Shown: positions 37,833 to 51,534, numbered from the stretch's first letter. The stretch is 64,000 nucleotides of DNA from Deinococcus aquaticus (GCF_028622095.1 NZ_CP115165.1:2601501-2665500); one strand, 5' to 3'. Program-made: numbers and translations. The notes: a model not told the origin generated them from the sequence alone.

Positions 37833-38591
37833 CTACTCTGGAACGAGGACCGCCTGAAACGTCATGCACGACGCCCAGTCCGCCTGCGGGTGCCACGTTC
37901 CGGTGCCGGTGTCGAACATCCCGCCCGGCTCGGCCCGCGCCAGACGCAGCCCCGTGCCCGCCAGCAGTCGGCGCAGGTCGTCGGGGGAATAGCAGCGCAG
38001 CGACTGGCTGTGCCGCTGCCCGCTGGGGTCCACGTACGTGTCGGTCATGCGGCAAGCTGCACGGTCAAACCCGTACACCTGCGTGTAGGTGTCGGTGTGG
38101 CGGGTGTACCCGGCGTGACTGGCCCAGTACCACGGGGTGTAGATGTCCAGCAGCGCGTGCCCCTGGGGTGCCAGCCAGCCGGAGATCCGGGTCAGCAGTC
38201 GCCGCTGGTCGTCGTCGCTGCCAATGCCGAAGCCGTCCCAGTACGCGACCAGATCAAAGGGACCGCCCGGGGTGGCCGTGTAGAAGTCTCCCTGAACGGC
38301 GCTCAGGGTCACGCCCTGCTCGCGCGCCAGCCGCAGCATGTGGCTCACCCCCGCAGCCCGTAACTCCAGTGCCGTGACCGCGAACCCCTCGGCGGCGGCG
38401 CTCACGGCGAACTGACCGCCCCCGGCGCCGAGTTCCAGCAGCCGGGTCGCCTGCGGGTACTGCTCGCGCAGGCGCCGGGCCGCCTCGACATGTGTCGCGT
38501 GCGGCGGCGCAGAGTAACACCCGGTCAGGCGGTCCTGAAGGTCGTAGAAGGGAACGATCCACCCGGAGCCGGGCGGCGTTGAACTGGACAT
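37833..38591 (-). CDS. Class I SAM-dependent methyltransferase
   Basis: A 252-residue methyltransferase. Motif I is RLLELGAGGGQFAVSAA at about 50; the motif II region is VTALELRAAGVSHML, then VQGDFYTATPGGPFDLVAYWDGFGIG and a motif III-like WLAPQGHALLDIYTPWYW. The C-terminal half contains DRAACRMTDTYVD and ends in a beta strand pair (MTFQAVLV). It resembles small-molecule methyltransferases rather than rRNA or DNA enzymes. ATG 38591 has AGGAGG upstream. No neighbouring pathway gives the substrate. Confidence 0.87.
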   Translation of the reverse strand: MSSSTPPGSGWIVPFYDLQDRLTGCYSAPPHATHVEAARRLREQYPQATRLLELGAGGGQFAVSAAAEGFAVTALELRAAGVSHMLRLAREQGVTLSAVQGDFYTATPGGPFDLVAYWDGFGIGSDDDQRRLLTRISGWLAPQGHALLDIYTPWYWASHAGYTRHTDTYTQVYGFDRAACRMTDTYVDPSGQRHSQSLRCYSPDDLRRLLAGTGLRLARAEPGGMFDTGTGTWHPQADWASCMTFQAVLVPE

Positions 38592-38694
38592 GGTTGACCT
38601 CCTGAAACGACCTGCATTCTGACCGGCTGTCGTCTGCCCGGTGATGCGCCGTCTGGCCTAGGCGGGCGGTCCGTGCGGGCGGTAGGGTCGGTGC

Positions 38695-39225
38695 ATGCCC
38701 GACCTACCCACTGTCCGCCCTGCCACCCGCGCGGACGTTCCGGCCATCCTGGAGATCTACAATCACGCGGTGCTGCACACGACGGCCAGTTACGACCTGG
38801 AGCCGGTGAGTCTGGAATCGAGGCTGGCGTGGTTTGATCACAAGGTGCAGGATGGCTGGCCGGTACTGGTGACGGACCGTGCCGGAGTGGTGACGGGCTG
38901 GGCTACGTTCGGGCCGTTCCGGGAGAAACCGGGGTACCGGTTCACGGCCGAGCATTCCGTGTACGTCCGGGAGGACTGCCGGGGCGCTGGTCTGGGCCGG
39001 GCGCTGCTGCTGGCGTTGATCGCGCAGGCGCGGGAGCGGGGGCTGCACTCGCTGATCGGCGGCGTGGATGCCGGGAACGCCGGGAGCCTAGCGTTCCATG
39101 AGGGGCTGGGTTTCGGGCGGGTGGCGCACTTCCGGCAGGTGGGGTTCAAGTTCGGGCGGTGGCTGGACCTGGTGTTCCTGCAACTTCCACTGACGGGCGA
39201 CGGTGCGGGCGCGGGTGTACCCTGA
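38695..39225 (+). CDS. GNAT acetyltransferase, phosphinothricin/methionine-sulfoximine acetyltransferase type
   Basis: A 176-residue GNAT enzyme. The N-terminus TVRPATRADVPAILEIYNHAV is followed by TTASYDLEPVSLESRLAWF, VTGWATFGPFREKPGYR, TAEHSVYVREDCRGAGLGRALL (acetyl-CoA loop) and GGVDAGNAGSLAFHEGLGF. These match the Pat/YncA group, which acetylates L-amino-acid sulfoximines and sulfones and confers tolerance to phosphinothricin-like compounds. ATG 38695 has TAGGGT six bases upstream. Confidence 0.9.
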   Translation: MPDLPTVRPATRADVPAILEIYNHAVLHTTASYDLEPVSLESRLAWFDHKVQDGWPVLVTDRAGVVTGWATFGPFREKPGYRFTAEHSVYVREDCRGAGLGRALLLALIAQARERGLHSLIGGVDAGNAGSLAFHEGLGFGRVAHFRQVGFKFGRWLDLVFLQLPLTGDGAGAGVP

Positions 39226-39261
39226 GTTCATGCTGGAAGTCATGAGGGGAGGGCGCACGTG

Positions 39262-40158
39262 ATGGACCTGGGAGACCTGCTGGGGCCGCTGGGCTGGACG
39301 GTGCAGGTGGCGGCGGCGTTCGCCATTGCTTTCTTCGCCAGAACGGTGTTCTCGCCTGAAGGGAAGACGTTTGCGGGCGTGGCGCGCGCCTCGGCGGTGA
39401 TCGCGCTGCTGGCGGTGCTGGGCGCGGCGTGGGTGGTTCACCCGGCGGCCGGGATGCTGCTGGGCTTCTTCGGTTCGCGGGCGTTCGGGAACTGGCGGGC
39501 GGCGCAGCCGGGGCTGGTGGCGGGCCTGCTGGCTGCCGTGGTGTTCATGGCCCTGGGGGCCGGGTGGTTGATCTACCCGCTGTTCTTCATGGGGCTGGGC
39601 TGGGCGGCATCAGGCGGGTTCGGGAAGCGGGAGCGTACGCCGGAGGTGGCGCGGCCGCCCGAGCTTCCGTCGCAGGTGCCCGGCGTGTCTCTTTCCAAGG
39701 CGGCACCTGCCAAGGCGGCGCCTGACGGTCGCCTGAGCGGGTACGTGCAGGACGACCGCCTGCCTGCCGACGCGCGCGCCCAGCTGGCAGCCCTGAACAT
39801 CAGGACGCGTGAGGCGCTGGACCTGCTGCGCGGCCAGGGACAGCAGGGCAGCGAGGCCGAGTACCTCACCCGCGCCGTCCGCGAGGAGTACGCCCCGAAC
39901 GCGGTCGAGGCTTACCTGAAGTTGCCCCGCACCCTGGCCGATACCGCGCCCCTGCAGGACGGCCGGACGGGCCGCGCGCTGCTGGTCGAGCAGCTGGAAC
40001 TGCTGCTGGACGGCGTGCAGGACGTGCTGAACACGGCGCTCCAGTCGGGTGGGCAGGACCTCCTGACGCACGGGCGTTTCCTGCGGGACCGCTTTGCGAA
40101 GAGTGCCGTGAACCTCACTGATGACCTGCGCGTGCCCGCAGAGGTCAAGGTCCGCTGA
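39262..40158 (+). CDS. Multi-pass membrane protein with C-terminal domain shared with 19294-19851
   Basis: About 298 residues. The first 125 residues contain four hydrophobic helices (VQVAAAFAIAFFARTVF; ASAVIALLAVLGAAWVVHPAAGMLLGFF; LVAGLLAAVVFMALGAGW; IYPLFFMGLGWAASGGF). A charged Pro/Ala linker (about 125-160) leads to a soluble helical domain. Its last 85 residues (EEYAPNAVEAYLKL, VEQLELLLDGVQDVLNT, LLTHGRFLRDRFAKS) align with the C-terminus of the protein at 19294-19851. Function unknown. ATG 39262 is preceded by GAGGGGAGGG; GTG 39259 is an alternative. Confidence 0.78.
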   Translation: MDLGDLLGPLGWTVQVAAAFAIAFFARTVFSPEGKTFAGVARASAVIALLAVLGAAWVVHPAAGMLLGFFGSRAFGNWRAAQPGLVAGLLAAVVFMALGAGWLIYPLFFMGLGWAASGGFGKRERTPEVARPPELPSQVPGVSLSKAAPAKAAPDGRLSGYVQDDRLPADARAQLAALNIRTREALDLLRGQGQQGSEAEYLTRAVREEYAPNAVEAYLKLPRTLADTAPLQDGRTGRALLVEQLELLLDGVQDVLNTALQSGGQDLLTHGRFLRDRFAKSAVNLTDDLRVPAEVKVR

Positions 40159-40174
40159 CCGTCAGGTCAGACCA

Positions 40175-40209
40175 GAACGCCCCCGCCTGAACTGACAGCG
40201 GGGGCGTTC
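40175..40209. terminator. Convergent terminator
   Basis: GAACGCCCCCGC pairs over 12 bp with GCGGGGGCGTTC, between the plus-strand membrane protein and the minus-strand molybdenum hydroxylase. Confidence 0.8.
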
Positions 40210-40219
40210 CAGTGGTGTT

Positions 40220-42433
40220 TTATTCCTGTGCGTCCCAGCCGGCCAGGACCTTGTCGAGCGTGATGGGGAAGTCGCGGACGCGCACGCCCGTGGCGTTGTA
40301 CACGGCGTTCGAGACGGCCGCGCCTACGCCGCTGATCCCGAGTTCCCCGAGGCCCTTGGCGCGCAGCGGGCTGGAGGCGTCGTCGAGCTCGTCGAGGAAG
40401 ATCACGTCCATATCGGGAATGTCCGCGTGCACCGGCACGTGGTACTCGCCGAGGTCGTGGTTCACGAACAGGCCCAGGTCGTGGTCCACGTGCAGCTCCT
40501 CCATCAGCGCGGAGCCGATGCCCATGGTCATGCCGCCCAGGCACTGGCTGCGGGCCGTGATGGGGTTCAGGATGCGCCCGGCCCCGACGACGCTCAGCGC
40601 GCGGTTCACGCGGATCTCGGCGGTGTAGGCGTTCACGCGGACCTCCACGAAGTGCGCGCCGAAGCCCGCCTGCATGAACTGCTCGTCCAGGTCGCCGTAC
40701 GTCATGCTGCCGGTGGCGCTCACGCCCTCTTTGCCGGCGAGTTCGCTCAGTTCGGTGCACTCGGCGCCCTGCCAGACCTTGCCGTTGCGGAACACGGCGT
40801 TCGCGTACGTGTACCCGGCCTTCCTCGCAAGGTCGCGGCGCAGTGCGTCGCTCGCGGCGTACACGCCCGCCGAGGCGCTGTTCGCGCCCCAGGAGCCGCC
40901 GGACCCGCTGGACTCGGGGTACTCGCTGTCACCGAGGCGCACCTGCACCTGCTCCAGCGTCACCCCGAGCATCTCGGCGGCCACCTGCCCGAGGATGGTG
41001 TAACTGCCGGTGCCGATGTCGGTCATCTGCGTCTCGACCGTGACGGTCCCGCCGGGTTCCAGTCGGATGGTCGCGCCGGACGGCTTGACGAGGTTCGTGC
41101 GGAACGCGGACGCCACGCCGTACCCGATGAACCACTCGCCGTCACGGCGTTCCTGCGGCGTGCGGGGGCGGTCGTCCCACCCGAAGGCCCTGGCGCCTGC
41201 CCGCAGAGCCTGCGCGAGCTTGCGGGACGAGAACGGCCGTTTCGGACCTTTCTCCGGGTCGAACTGCACGTCGTTCATCAGGCGCAACTCGACGGGGTCT
41301 ACACCCAGTTTCTCGGCAAGTTCGTCCATCGCGCCCTCGATGGCGAGCATCCCCACGGCCTCGCCGGGGGCGCGCATGCTGGCGCCGGGCGGCAGGTCGA
41401 GTTCCGTCTTGCGCGTCTGGATCTGGCGGTGCTCGCCGGCGTACAGGTACTTCGTCTGCTCGCAGGCGGGTTCGGTGTCGCCGCCCGGCAGGTTCCCGGT
41501 CCAGGCCTCGTGCCCGACGGCCGCGAGGTTCCCGTTGCGGTCCGCGCCGAGCCGCACGCGCTGGATGGTCGCGGCGCGGTGCGAGGTGTTGTTGAAGATC
41601 AGCGGGCGTTGCAGGGTCGTCTTGACCGGGCGGCCCAGCACACGCGCGGCGGCGGCCGACAGCACCGCGTCCGAGAAGAACAGCAGTTTCGTGCCGAAGC
41701 CCCCACCCACGTAGGCGCTGATCACGCGGACGTTCTTCTGCGGCACCTTCAGCGTGAGCGCCAGCCCGCGCTTGACCCAGTGCACCACCTGATGCGCGGT
41801 GTACACGGTCAGCTGCTCGCCGTCCCAGTGCGCGATGGTCGCGTGCGGTTCCATCGGTGCCTGCGACTGATCCGGGGTGGTGAAGGTCAGGTCGACGGTC
41901 ACCTCGGCCGCGTCGAAGGCCTTCTCGAAGTTCCCGACGACGCTGTCCACCGCGTCATCCGGTTCCTCGCCGCTGTCCACGGTGTCCGCCAGCGTGAACT
42001 GGCCGGACGTGACCTCGTACTCCACCTCGATCAGGCTGGCGGCGGCGCGCGCCTGCTCGAAGGTTTCCGCAACCACGAACGCGACCGCCTGATGGTAGTG
42101 CCGCACTTCCGGCCCGGCCAGTTGCGGCGAGGCGTCCTCCTGCTGCGGAACGGGCGTGTCCGACGCTCCCTGCGCGGGCATGTTCTCGTGCGTCAGGACC
42201 AGCAGCACGCCCGGCGCGGCCTCGGCGGCGGCCGTGTCGATGGACTTGATCTTCCCCCTGGCGATGCCAGCGCCAAGCACGAAGCCGTACGTGGGCGTCT
42301 CGGGCAGCTGGTACTCGTAGGCGTACGGGGCCTGTCCCGTGACCTTCAGCGGCCCCTCGATGCGGGTGTGTGGGCGCGTGACGACGCGTTCCTGATCGAT
42401 GGGGTTGGGTGTGGCGGGCTGATCGAACTTCAT
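40220..42433 (-). CDS. Molybdenum hydroxylase large subunit (xanthine dehydrogenase/PaoC-like)
   Basis: A 737-residue molybdopterin-binding subunit of an aldehyde or purine oxidoreductase. Visible segments: [19 protein letters not shown] at the N-terminus, [13 protein letters not shown] in altered form ([18 protein letters not shown]), the [12 protein letters not shown] loop, [29 protein letters not shown] and the C-terminal [19 protein letters not shown], which holds the catalytic glutamate. Length fits the PaoC/YagR type. ATG 42433 has GGAGGAG upstream and overlaps the stop of the FAD subunit (ATGA). It ends the three-gene operon; no PaoD/XdhC-type maturation gene follows. Confidence 0.93.
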   Translation of the reverse strand: MKFDQPATPNPIDQERVVTRPHTRIEGPLKVTGQAPYAYEYQLPETPTYGFVLGAGIARGKIKSIDTAAAEAAPGVLLVLTHENMPAQGASDTPVPQQEDASPQLAGPEVRHYHQAVAFVVAETFEQARAAASLIEVEYEVTSGQFTLADTVDSGEEPDDAVDSVVGNFEKAFDAAEVTVDLTFTTPDQSQAPMEPHATIAHWDGEQLTVYTAHQVVHWVKRGLALTLKVPQKNVRVISAYVGGGFGTKLLFFSDAVLSAAAARVLGRPVKTTLQRPLIFNNTSHRAATIQRVRLGADRNGNLAAVGHEAWTGNLPGGDTEPACEQTKYLYAGEHRQIQTRKTELDLPPGASMRAPGEAVGMLAIEGAMDELAEKLGVDPVELRLMNDVQFDPEKGPKRPFSSRKLAQALRAGARAFGWDDRPRTPQERRDGEWFIGYGVASAFRTNLVKPSGATIRLEPGGTVTVETQMTDIGTGSYTILGQVAAEMLGVTLEQVQVRLGDSEYPESSGSGGSWGANSASAGVYAASDALRRDLARKAGYTYANAVFRNGKVWQGAECTELSELAGKEGVSATGSMTYGDLDEQFMQAGFGAHFVEVRVNAYTAEIRVNRALSVVGAGRILNPITARSQCLGGMTMGIGSALMEELHVDHDLGLFVNHDLGEYHVPVHADIPDMDVIFLDELDDASSPLRAKGLGELGISGVGAAVSNAVYNATGVRVRDFPITLDKVLAGWDAQE

Positions 42434-43398
42434 TTCTCCTCCCCGGAGGCCTGCTCCAGCACGGCGGTCAGGGTGCGGCGCAGCAGCGGAACCTTGAAGG
42501 CGTTCTGTTCGGTGGGACGCGCGTCCGCGAAGGCTGCGTTGATCACGGCGCGGGCACGCGCGTCTGGTCCGGCAGCTGCTCCGGCCGTCTCGGCTTCCTC
42601 TACACGCCACGGGCGGGGGGCGACCCCGCCGAACGCGAAGCGGGATTCCCGGCCGTTCACGATCGCGGCGACCGACACCAGCGCGAACGCGTACGACGCC
42701 CGGTCGCGGACCTTGCGGTACACGTGCGTGCCGCCGACCGGAGCCGGCAGCGTGACGCCCGTGATCAGTTCACCCGCCTCCAGCGTGGTTTCCAGGTGCG
42801 GCGTGTCGCCCGGCAGGCGGTAGAAGTCGTCCAGGGCCAGGGCGCGCTCGGTGCCGTCCGCCTGCAGGGTGTTCACCCGGGCGTCCAGCACGCGCATCGC
42901 CACCGCCATGTCTGACGGGTGCTGCGCGATGCAGGCGTCCGATGTGCCGATCACGGCCAGCGGGCGGCTCAGGCCGGTCAGGGCCGCGCAGCCGCTGCCC
43001 GGCTCGCGCTTGTTGCACGGCAGGTTGGTGTCGTAGAAGTACGAGCAGCGCGCCCGTTGCAGCAGGTTCCCGCCGGTCGTGGCCTTGTTGCGGATCTGCC
43101 CGGACGCCCCGGCCACGATCGCGCGCGACAGCACACCGTACCCGGCCTTCACGCGCGGATCGCTGGCGAGGTCGGTGTTCGTGACGAGCGCGCCCACGCG
43201 CAGCCCGCCGTCCTCCGTTTCCGTGATGCCTTTCAGGTCCAGGCGGCTGATATCCACCAGATGCGAGGGACGTTCGATGTCCAGCTTCATCAGGTCCAGC
43301 AGGTTCGTGCCGCCCGCAATGAACTTTGCGCCCTCGGCCAGGGTCGCCCCGGCGGCCGCCTCGGGTGTGGTGGCCCGCTCGTACGTGAAGGCCCTCAC
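42430..43398 (-). CDS. Molybdenum hydroxylase FAD-binding subunit (PaoB-like)
   Basis: A 322-residue CO-dehydrogenase-flavoprotein-type subunit. The flavin-binding segments are [20 protein letters not shown] and [21 protein letters not shown]. The latter is followed by the [20 protein letters not shown] cysteines, which in PaoB/YagS bind an additional [4Fe-4S] cluster. The C-terminal domain has AYRK-like [21 protein letters not shown]. The start is GTG 43398 with AGGAGG, overlapping the upstream TGA as GTGA; the annotated frame extends much further upstream without support. It links the Fe-S and Mo subunits electronically. Confidence 0.92.
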   Translation of the reverse strand: MRAFTYERATTPEAAAGATLAEGAKFIAGGTNLLDLMKLDIERPSHLVDISRLDLKGITETEDGGLRVGALVTNTDLASDPRVKAGYGVLSRAIVAGASGQIRNKATTGGNLLQRARCSYFYDTNLPCNKREPGSGCAALTGLSRPLAVIGTSDACIAQHPSDMAVAMRVLDARVNTLQADGTERALALDDFYRLPGDTPHLETTLEAGELITGVTLPAPVGGTHVYRKVRDRASYAFALVSVAAIVNGRESRFAFGGVAPRPWRVEEAETAGAAAGPDARARAVINAAFADARPTEQNAFKVPLLRRTLTAVLEQASGEEK

Positions 43399-43979
43399 TG
43401 TGCAGCCTCCTGCGTGGCGGCCCCATTCTGCGCGGCGTGCACCTCGCTGACGGCCGCGATGATGTTCGGGTACGCGGCGCAGCGGCAGATGTTCCCACTC
43501 AGTCGCTCGCGCAGTTCCTCGGCGCTGAAGCTCACGTCGTCCAGGTCGTCCGTGACGTGACTGGGCACGCCGCGCGCGATCTCGTCCAGCGTTCCCACCG
43601 ACGAGCACAGCTGCCCCGGCGTGCAGTACCCGCACTGGTACCCGTCGTGCCGGATAAAGGCGTCCTGAAGCGGGTGCAGGGCGTCCGGCGTGCCCAGGCC
43701 CTCCACGGTCGTGACCTCCTGCCCGTCGTGCATGACGGCCAGCGTCAGGCAGCTCAGGACGCGCGTGCCGTCCACCAGCACGGTGCAGGCCCCGCACTGC
43801 CCGTGATCGCAGCCCTTCTTGGTGCCGGTCAGGTGCAGGTGCTCGCGCAGGGTGTCCAGCAGCGTCACGCGCGGGTCCAGCGTCAGGCTGTGTTCCTGCC
43901 CGTTGACGCTCAGGGTGACGCCCTGCGTGGAGGGTTGGTGGGGGTGGGGCGCAGGGGTGCGGGCGTTCGTCTGTGACAT
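43395..43979 (-). CDS. Molybdenum hydroxylase [2Fe-2S] subunit (PaoA-like)
   Basis: A 194-residue ferredoxin-type small subunit. The plant-type cluster motif is [20 protein letters not shown]. The second [2Fe-2S] helical domain has [13 protein letters not shown] and, near the C-terminus, [14 protein letters not shown]. Together with the FAD and Mo subunits it forms an alpha-beta-gamma hydroxylase. The N-terminal 25 residues are His/Pro-rich; PaoA relatives carry a twin-arginine signal there, but no RR is seen here, so a cytoplasmic site is more likely. ATG 43979 has CGGAGGA upstream. It is the first gene of the operon. Confidence 0.93.
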   Translation of the reverse strand: MSQTNARTPAPHPHQPSTQGVTLSVNGQEHSLTLDPRVTLLDTLREHLHLTGTKKGCDHGQCGACTVLVDGTRVLSCLTLAVMHDGQEVTTVEGLGTPDALHPLQDAFIRHDGYQCGYCTPGQLCSSVGTLDEIARGVPSHVTDDLDDVSFSAEELRERLSGNICRCAAYPNIIAAVSEVHAAQNGAATQEAAQ

Positions 43980-44213
43980 CGGTGGTCCTCCGGTGAAGCG
44001 GTGGCGGGGGAGAAGAGCGGAACGGACGGGGGCGCGTGGGCCCTGCGGGCTGTCCGTTCCGTGGGTGACATGAGAAACCCGGTTGATCGTTCGCGTTCCG
44101 TAAGATGCCCTGGAACGCCGCCGCGTGAACCTGACTTTGGTAAAACCAGTGTTAACCAATGGCGGCCCGGCCGCGCCCCCACACCCGTCAGTTACGTCCT
44201 GTGCGTAACGCGG

Positions 44214-44219
44214 TATGCT
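44214..44219 (+). promoter_or_regulatory. -10 box of a leaderless recQ transcript
   Basis: TATGCT ends eight bases before the recQ ATG at 44227, so the predicted transcript starts at or next to the start codon. No Shine-Dalgarno is present. Confidence 0.65.
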
Positions 44220-44226
44220 GGTGGGA

Positions 44227-46488
<2,262 letters not shown>

Positions 46489-46703
46489 CCGCGTCCTCCG
46501 CGCCTGCCTGCCGGGCGTGGTGTCCGTCGATCTCGCGTTGCAGGAAGTAGTTCAGCAGCGTGCGTAGCGTGGCAATGGCCGCCAGCTTCCCGATGTCGTC
46601 CCAGCTTGGGGCGATCGCGGTCCGCAGGATGTCGGCGGCCAGCGTGAACTCCAGCGCCACGGCCAGCCAGCGCGCCAGTTCCAGCCGCAGGCTCTCCTTC
46701 TGC

Positions 46704-47880
46704 CAAGAGTTTCCACTTCCCTGCTGATGTCGTGTCACGCGGCGTCAAGCAGGGGGCCGTCCTGCTCCATCCCGGTCAGGACGTACTTTTCGGCATTCTG
46801 AGCTGCCTGCCGTTGTGCGGCCCGCCACGTCATTCCCGGTACTTCCCTACGCACCCGTAACACCGCGTGAAAGGCCTCCACCACGCACCACACCCAGTTC
46901 TCCTGCGCCTGGATCGTCCGGCAATGACAGCGTCCCAGTCCCAGGTTCTGCTTGAAGAACCGGTGAATCACCTCAATTCCCCAGCGGGCCTTCCAGGCCC
47001 GCAGCAGTGAGCGAACCGTGACGTCACCACCAAACGTGCTGAACAGGAAAAACCGTGTCCACTCCCCGTGCACCTTGCGCCACACGATCAGGACATCGAA
47101 CCCACCGACCTCACGGGTGACCGACAATCGACGGACACGCCACCCGAACTCCGCGTACAGGTGGCAGCGTTCTGGAGGGAACTGCCGACTCAGCGCACCG
47201 AGGGTGAGTCCCTCACCCTCGAACTGCACGGTCATATTGGCTTTGGCACGGATCAATACCGGAATCTGATGCTCGCGACTGAAGGTCACAGCCGCGTCCC
47301 GCCCGAACTCCCCATCCAGGAGGAGACCCGCCATGGGGACGCCCGCCGCGAGGCAATCCTGGACGACGTGGATCATTTCCTGAGTCGCTGTACGGTAAGG
47401 ATAGCGCTCTGTATGCAGGGCCTGGGAAACCTTGAAGCGCTCCAGCAACGGAACTGGATCTTCACCGAACCTGACCAGGGCCGCGGAGGTGAACTGATGG
47501 CCCAGACGGGTCTGGGCCTGACCGCTGTAGTGGTAGTTCACGCCTTCCATCGTCCGTCCGGCGTGGGGCACCATGACGAAATCAATGGCCAGGAACGCGC
47601 CCTCCGGCGCGTTCCTGGCTCGACGCTTGAAGTCCTCCGTGGAGGCGAAGGAGTCCCGCGCCATCTCTTTGGAGATGGCACTTTTACACAGGGTGCTGTA
47701 GGGGATGAGGCCACTGAGGCTGGTGACCCGGTTCAGCTGAGCGGTGATGATGCTGTGCGGTAGGCTGGGGATGCGAGGCATAGTCACTTCGCATAAAGGC
47801 CCATGAGACCGGGGAATTTCAAGCCCCTGCCTCCTGGGCCTTCGTGCTGGTCGCTATTCCCTCGCCTGTGGAAACTCTTG
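46704..47880 (-). mobile_element. Insertion sequence with 13-bp terminal inverted repeats
   Basis: About 1177 bp. The termini are CAAGAGTTTCCAC (46704-46716) and GTGGAAACTCTTG (47868-47880), perfect inverted repeats. Flanks on both sides read TTCTGC (46698-46703 and 47881-47886), the apparent target duplication. One DDE transposase gene occupies it on the minus strand. Family by transposase: IS4/IS701 superfamily, not resolved further. Confidence 0.9.
46735..47787 (-). CDS. IS4/IS701-superfamily DDE transposase
   Basis: A 350-residue transposase. The catalytic triad fits: first Asp in FLAIDFVMVPHAG (D69), second in AGLLLDGEFGRDAA (near residue 160), and the Glu in the RWGIEVIHRFFKQNLGLGR segment, whose spacing is the Y-x2-R-x3-E-x6-K-like signature in modified form. 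It starts at GTG 47787 or ATG 47781 (MPRIPSLPHS). It is complete with no frameshift, so the element may still be active. Confidence 0.9.
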   Translation of the reverse strand: MTMPRIPSLPHSIITAQLNRVTSLSGLIPYSTLCKSAISKEMARDSFASTEDFKRRARNAPEGAFLAIDFVMVPHAGRTMEGVNYHYSGQAQTRLGHQFTSAALVRFGEDPVPLLERFKVSQALHTERYPYRTATQEMIHVVQDCLAAGVPMAGLLLDGEFGRDAAVTFSREHQIPVLIRAKANMTVQFEGEGLTLGALSRQFPPERCHLYAEFGWRVRRLSVTREVGGFDVLIVWRKVHGEWTRFFLFSTFGGDVTVRSLLRAWKARWGIEVIHRFFKQNLGLGRCHCRTIQAQENWVWCVVEAFHAVLRVRREVPGMTWRAAQRQAAQNAEKYVLTGMEQDGPLLDAA

Positions 47881-48064
47881 TTCTGCACGTCCGGTGACCC
47901 GCTGGGCCGCACGAACGCCAGCAGCGCCCGCACCGCGCCCACCAGCGCCGCAAGGGCGATGATGATGGCCGCCGTCAGTTCCACACCCAGTGCCACGTAC
48001 TCCGTCCAGACTTTCACCAGCTCAGGCATACGCCACAGCCTGCCACGGGCACGGGCAGCGGTGA

Positions 48065-48116
48065 ACGGTGGATGGTTGATGGAACAGCCATGCGTTCTCC
48101 ATCAACCATCCACCGT
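48065..48116. repeat. Heptamer-derived perfect hairpin (CGGTGGATGGTTGATGGA)
   Basis: An arm of 18 bases at 48066-48083 (19 with the outer A-T pair) is the exact reverse complement of 48098-48115, with a 14-nt loop. The arms are built from GATGGTT/CCATCAA heptamers and another CCATCAA follows at 48120. It lies between the HAD gene's 3' end and the interrupted DUF1622 gene. Confidence 0.85.
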
Positions 48117-48137
48117 CAGCCATCAACCCTGCGTGCT

Positions 48138-48932
48138 TTACAGCGTCAGGGCCAGTTCGACCGCTTCGCGCAGGCCACCATCGTCCACGTGCGCCACGCG
48201 GTAGCGGCTGGCGGCCACGGCGGGCGGGTCGGCGTTCCCCATGGCGACCGGATGCCCGACGACGCGCATGGCTGACACGTCGTTCTCGCCGTCGCCGACC
48301 ATCATCACGCGGTCCATGGGAACGCCGTAGTGCGCGGCGATGCGTTCGATGGCGCTGCCTTTGCTGACGCCGGCGCGGGTCACGCTGATGAACGACACGT
48401 CCGGCATGACCGGACTGCCCGCCGGATGCAGGTCCAGGCCCTCATGCGGTTCGTTCACGACCGCGTGCTCCTCGGTGCGCGGCACGACCCACTGCACGCG
48501 CACGACCGTCCCCTCCAGCGCCTCGGGCGGGCGGGCGTCATACGAGACGCCCAGCAGCGCCGCGTGCCGCTCGGCGTACTCGCCGGGGTGCGTGATCGCG
48601 AATTCCAGGTCCGTGTACACCTCCAGCAGCCTTCCCGTCTTGTGCGCCCGCCCGATCAGGCCCGGCAGTGCCTGCGGTGGGAACGGTTCGCTGAGGCTCT
48701 CGCCGCTGCTGACCTTCACGATGCTCGCGCCGTTCTGGAACACGTGCCAGCCGTCCGGATCCAGCCGCTCCGCGTACGCGCGGGCGTTCCCGATGGCGGG
48801 CCGTCCCGAGCACAGCGCGATGTGCACGCCCTTCTCGCGCGCGTCTGCCAGGGCGGCCCACACGTCGTCCCGAATCACGTTCCCGGTGCCGACCAGGGTG
48901 CCGTCCACATCTACACAGATCAATCCAAGCAT
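48138..48932 (-). CDS. Cof-type HAD-superfamily phosphatase
   Basis: A 264-residue HAD-IIB hydrolase that dephosphorylates small sugar phosphates or cofactors. Motif I is [16 protein letters not shown] (nucleophile and acid Asp), motif [10 protein letters not shown], motif III lysine in [18 protein letters not shown], motif [20 protein letters not shown]. The cap domain occupies about 85-180. ATG 48932 is six bases behind TATAGT (leaderless). Substrate is not predictable. Confidence 0.92.
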   Translation of the reverse strand: MLGLICVDVDGTLVGTGNVIRDDVWAALADAREKGVHIALCSGRPAIGNARAYAERLDPDGWHVFQNGASIVKVSSGESLSEPFPPQALPGLIGRAHKTGRLLEVYTDLEFAITHPGEYAERHAALLGVSYDARPPEALEGTVVRVQWVVPRTEEHAVVNEPHEGLDLHPAGSPVMPDVSFISVTRAGVSKGSAIERIAAHYGVPMDRVMMVGDGENDVSAMRVVGHPVAMGNADPPAVAASRYRVAHVDDGGLREAVELALTL

Positions 48933-49026
48933 CCGGGCACTATAGGCCCGGACCGTCAGGGCGAGGCTCGGCAGGGTGGACAGGTGGAGTGGACAGGTGC
49001 CCGGCGGGAACGGGGGAGAGGTCAGC

Positions 49027-49929
49027 TCAGCCGCGCACGCTGGGCTGACGGGGAGTCCAGTGCCCCTCGCGTTCCAGCGTGGCCTGCCCGCCCACGTGTA
49101 CGGCGCTGACCTGCTCGCCCGTGAGCTCCAGTTCGACTTCGATCTCGCCGGGCGTGCCGAGTGCGTGCCCCTGGTAGATCATGCCGCACGCGCGGCCGTG
49201 CCGGACCGGCAGGCGGCCCTGGCTGGCCAGCAGGGCCATGAGTGCGCCGCCACTGCTGCCGGTGACGGGGTCCTCGGGAATGCCCAGTGCTGGGGCGAAA
49301 TCCCGCGCGGCGAAGCGGTTGACGCCCATGGGTGCGTACGCGTAGATGCTGCCCACGTCCAGCGATTCGGTCAGTGCGTGAATGCGCGGGAAGTCCGGTT
49401 CCAGCCCGTCGAGGATCACGGCGTCCAGCAGGGGCACGAACACGCTCCACAGGCCGGTACTGGCCGCCGCCAGGGGCAGGCCCCGGTGAATCATGCGAGG
49501 GTCGATGCCCAGCGAGTCGGCCAGCTCGGCGCGCAGCGTGGCGGGTACCGCGCGGTACTGCGGCGTGGGCTGCTGCATCCACACGCGCCACGGTACTCCC
49601 GCCCGGCATTCCAGCCGCAGCGGGATCCGTCCGGCCAGCGTGTCCAGGGCCAGGGCCTCGCCGCTCCACAGGCCCGCCTGCGCCAGCGTGAGTCCCAGCG
49701 CGACGGTCGCGTGCCCGCAGAAATCGACCTCCTGGGTGGGCGTGAAGTAACGCACGCGCGCCAGTCCGTCCGCGTGCCCCAGCACGAATACGGTTTCCGG
49801 GGCGTCCAGCATGGCGGCCAGCGACTGCATGTCCTGCCGGGTCAGGTGTGCGGCGTCCAGCACCACGCCCGCACGGTTGCCGTGCCCAGGCGTGTCGGTG
49901 AAGGCACTCACCTCGCAATACGCGATCAT
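49027..49929 (-). CDS. PhzF family isomerase/epimerase-like protein
   Basis: A 300-residue diaminopimelate-epimerase-fold protein of the PhzF group. The catalytic Glu lies in [13 protein letters not shown]; other marks are [18 protein letters not shown], a QQPTPQY loop in the middle and [20 protein letters not shown] in the second half. PhzF of phenazine synthesis is the model, but there are no phz genes here, so the substrate is probably another cyclohexadiene or unknown. ATG 49929 lies six bases behind TAGACT. The 226-bp region upstream contains the paired TTCACGA motif. Confidence 0.92.
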   Translation of the reverse strand: MIAYCEVSAFTDTPGHGNRAGVVLDAAHLTRQDMQSLAAMLDAPETVFVLGHADGLARVRYFTPTQEVDFCGHATVALGLTLAQAGLWSGEALALDTLAGRIPLRLECRAGVPWRVWMQQPTPQYRAVPATLRAELADSLGIDPRMIHRGLPLAAASTGLWSVFVPLLDAVILDGLEPDFPRIHALTESLDVGSIYAYAPMGVNRFAARDFAPALGIPEDPVTGSSGGALMALLASQGRLPVRHGRACGMIYQGHALGTPGEIEVELELTGEQVSAVHVGGQATLEREGHWTPRQPSVRG

Positions 49930-50031
49930 GGGGGCAGTCTACCGCATCGGGCGGGACGTTCCGGGAGTCGGAGCGCGTCCGGGAGCGTCATGGTCGGCCT
50001 CCCTGATCGACTGAGGCAAACCAACAATTCT

Positions 50032-50066
50032 TTCACGATCCGGATTTATCGTGAATAGATTCACTT
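50032..50066. promoter_or_regulatory. Paired palindromic motif TTCACGA-N10-TCGTGAATA, copy A
   Basis: TTCACGA, ten bases, TCGTGAATA, then two bases and TTCACTT. The same 35-bp arrangement with identical spacing recurs at 61548-61582. The flanks are AT-rich for this genome. It sits about 100 bp upstream of the phzF-like start and downstream of asnS. Confidence 0.55.
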
Positions 50067-50155
50067 GCTTTGCTCCTGCCCACTACCATACACCGTCAAC
50101 AGAGAGGGGCGGGGCAGGCCGTCTCCGGCTCACCCCGCCCCCACCCGACTGGTTT

Positions 50156-51496
<1,341 letters not shown>

Positions 51497-51503
51497 GAGC
51501 GGA

Positions 51504-51527
51504 ATTATACGGTCCGCGCGCTATGCT
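51504..51527. promoter_or_regulatory. Back-to-back -10 boxes for asnS and the LacI-type regulator
   Basis: TATAAT (minus strand, 51504-51509) and TATGCT (plus, 51522-51527) each lie seven bases before the start codons 51496 and 51535. Both promoters and both leaderless starts fit in a 38-bp gap. Confidence 0.7.
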
Positions 51528-51534
51528 CCGGCGC

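Noticed and set aside
40427..42823. 798-codon plus-strand open frame opposite the molybdenum hydroxylase
   Set aside because: Shadow of a well-supported gene on the other strand; composition is typical of antisense frames.
48065..48116. Hairpin as an ordinary intrinsic terminator
   Set aside because: No T-run on either side and arms made of family heptamers, so it is listed as a repeat; a terminating effect is still possible.
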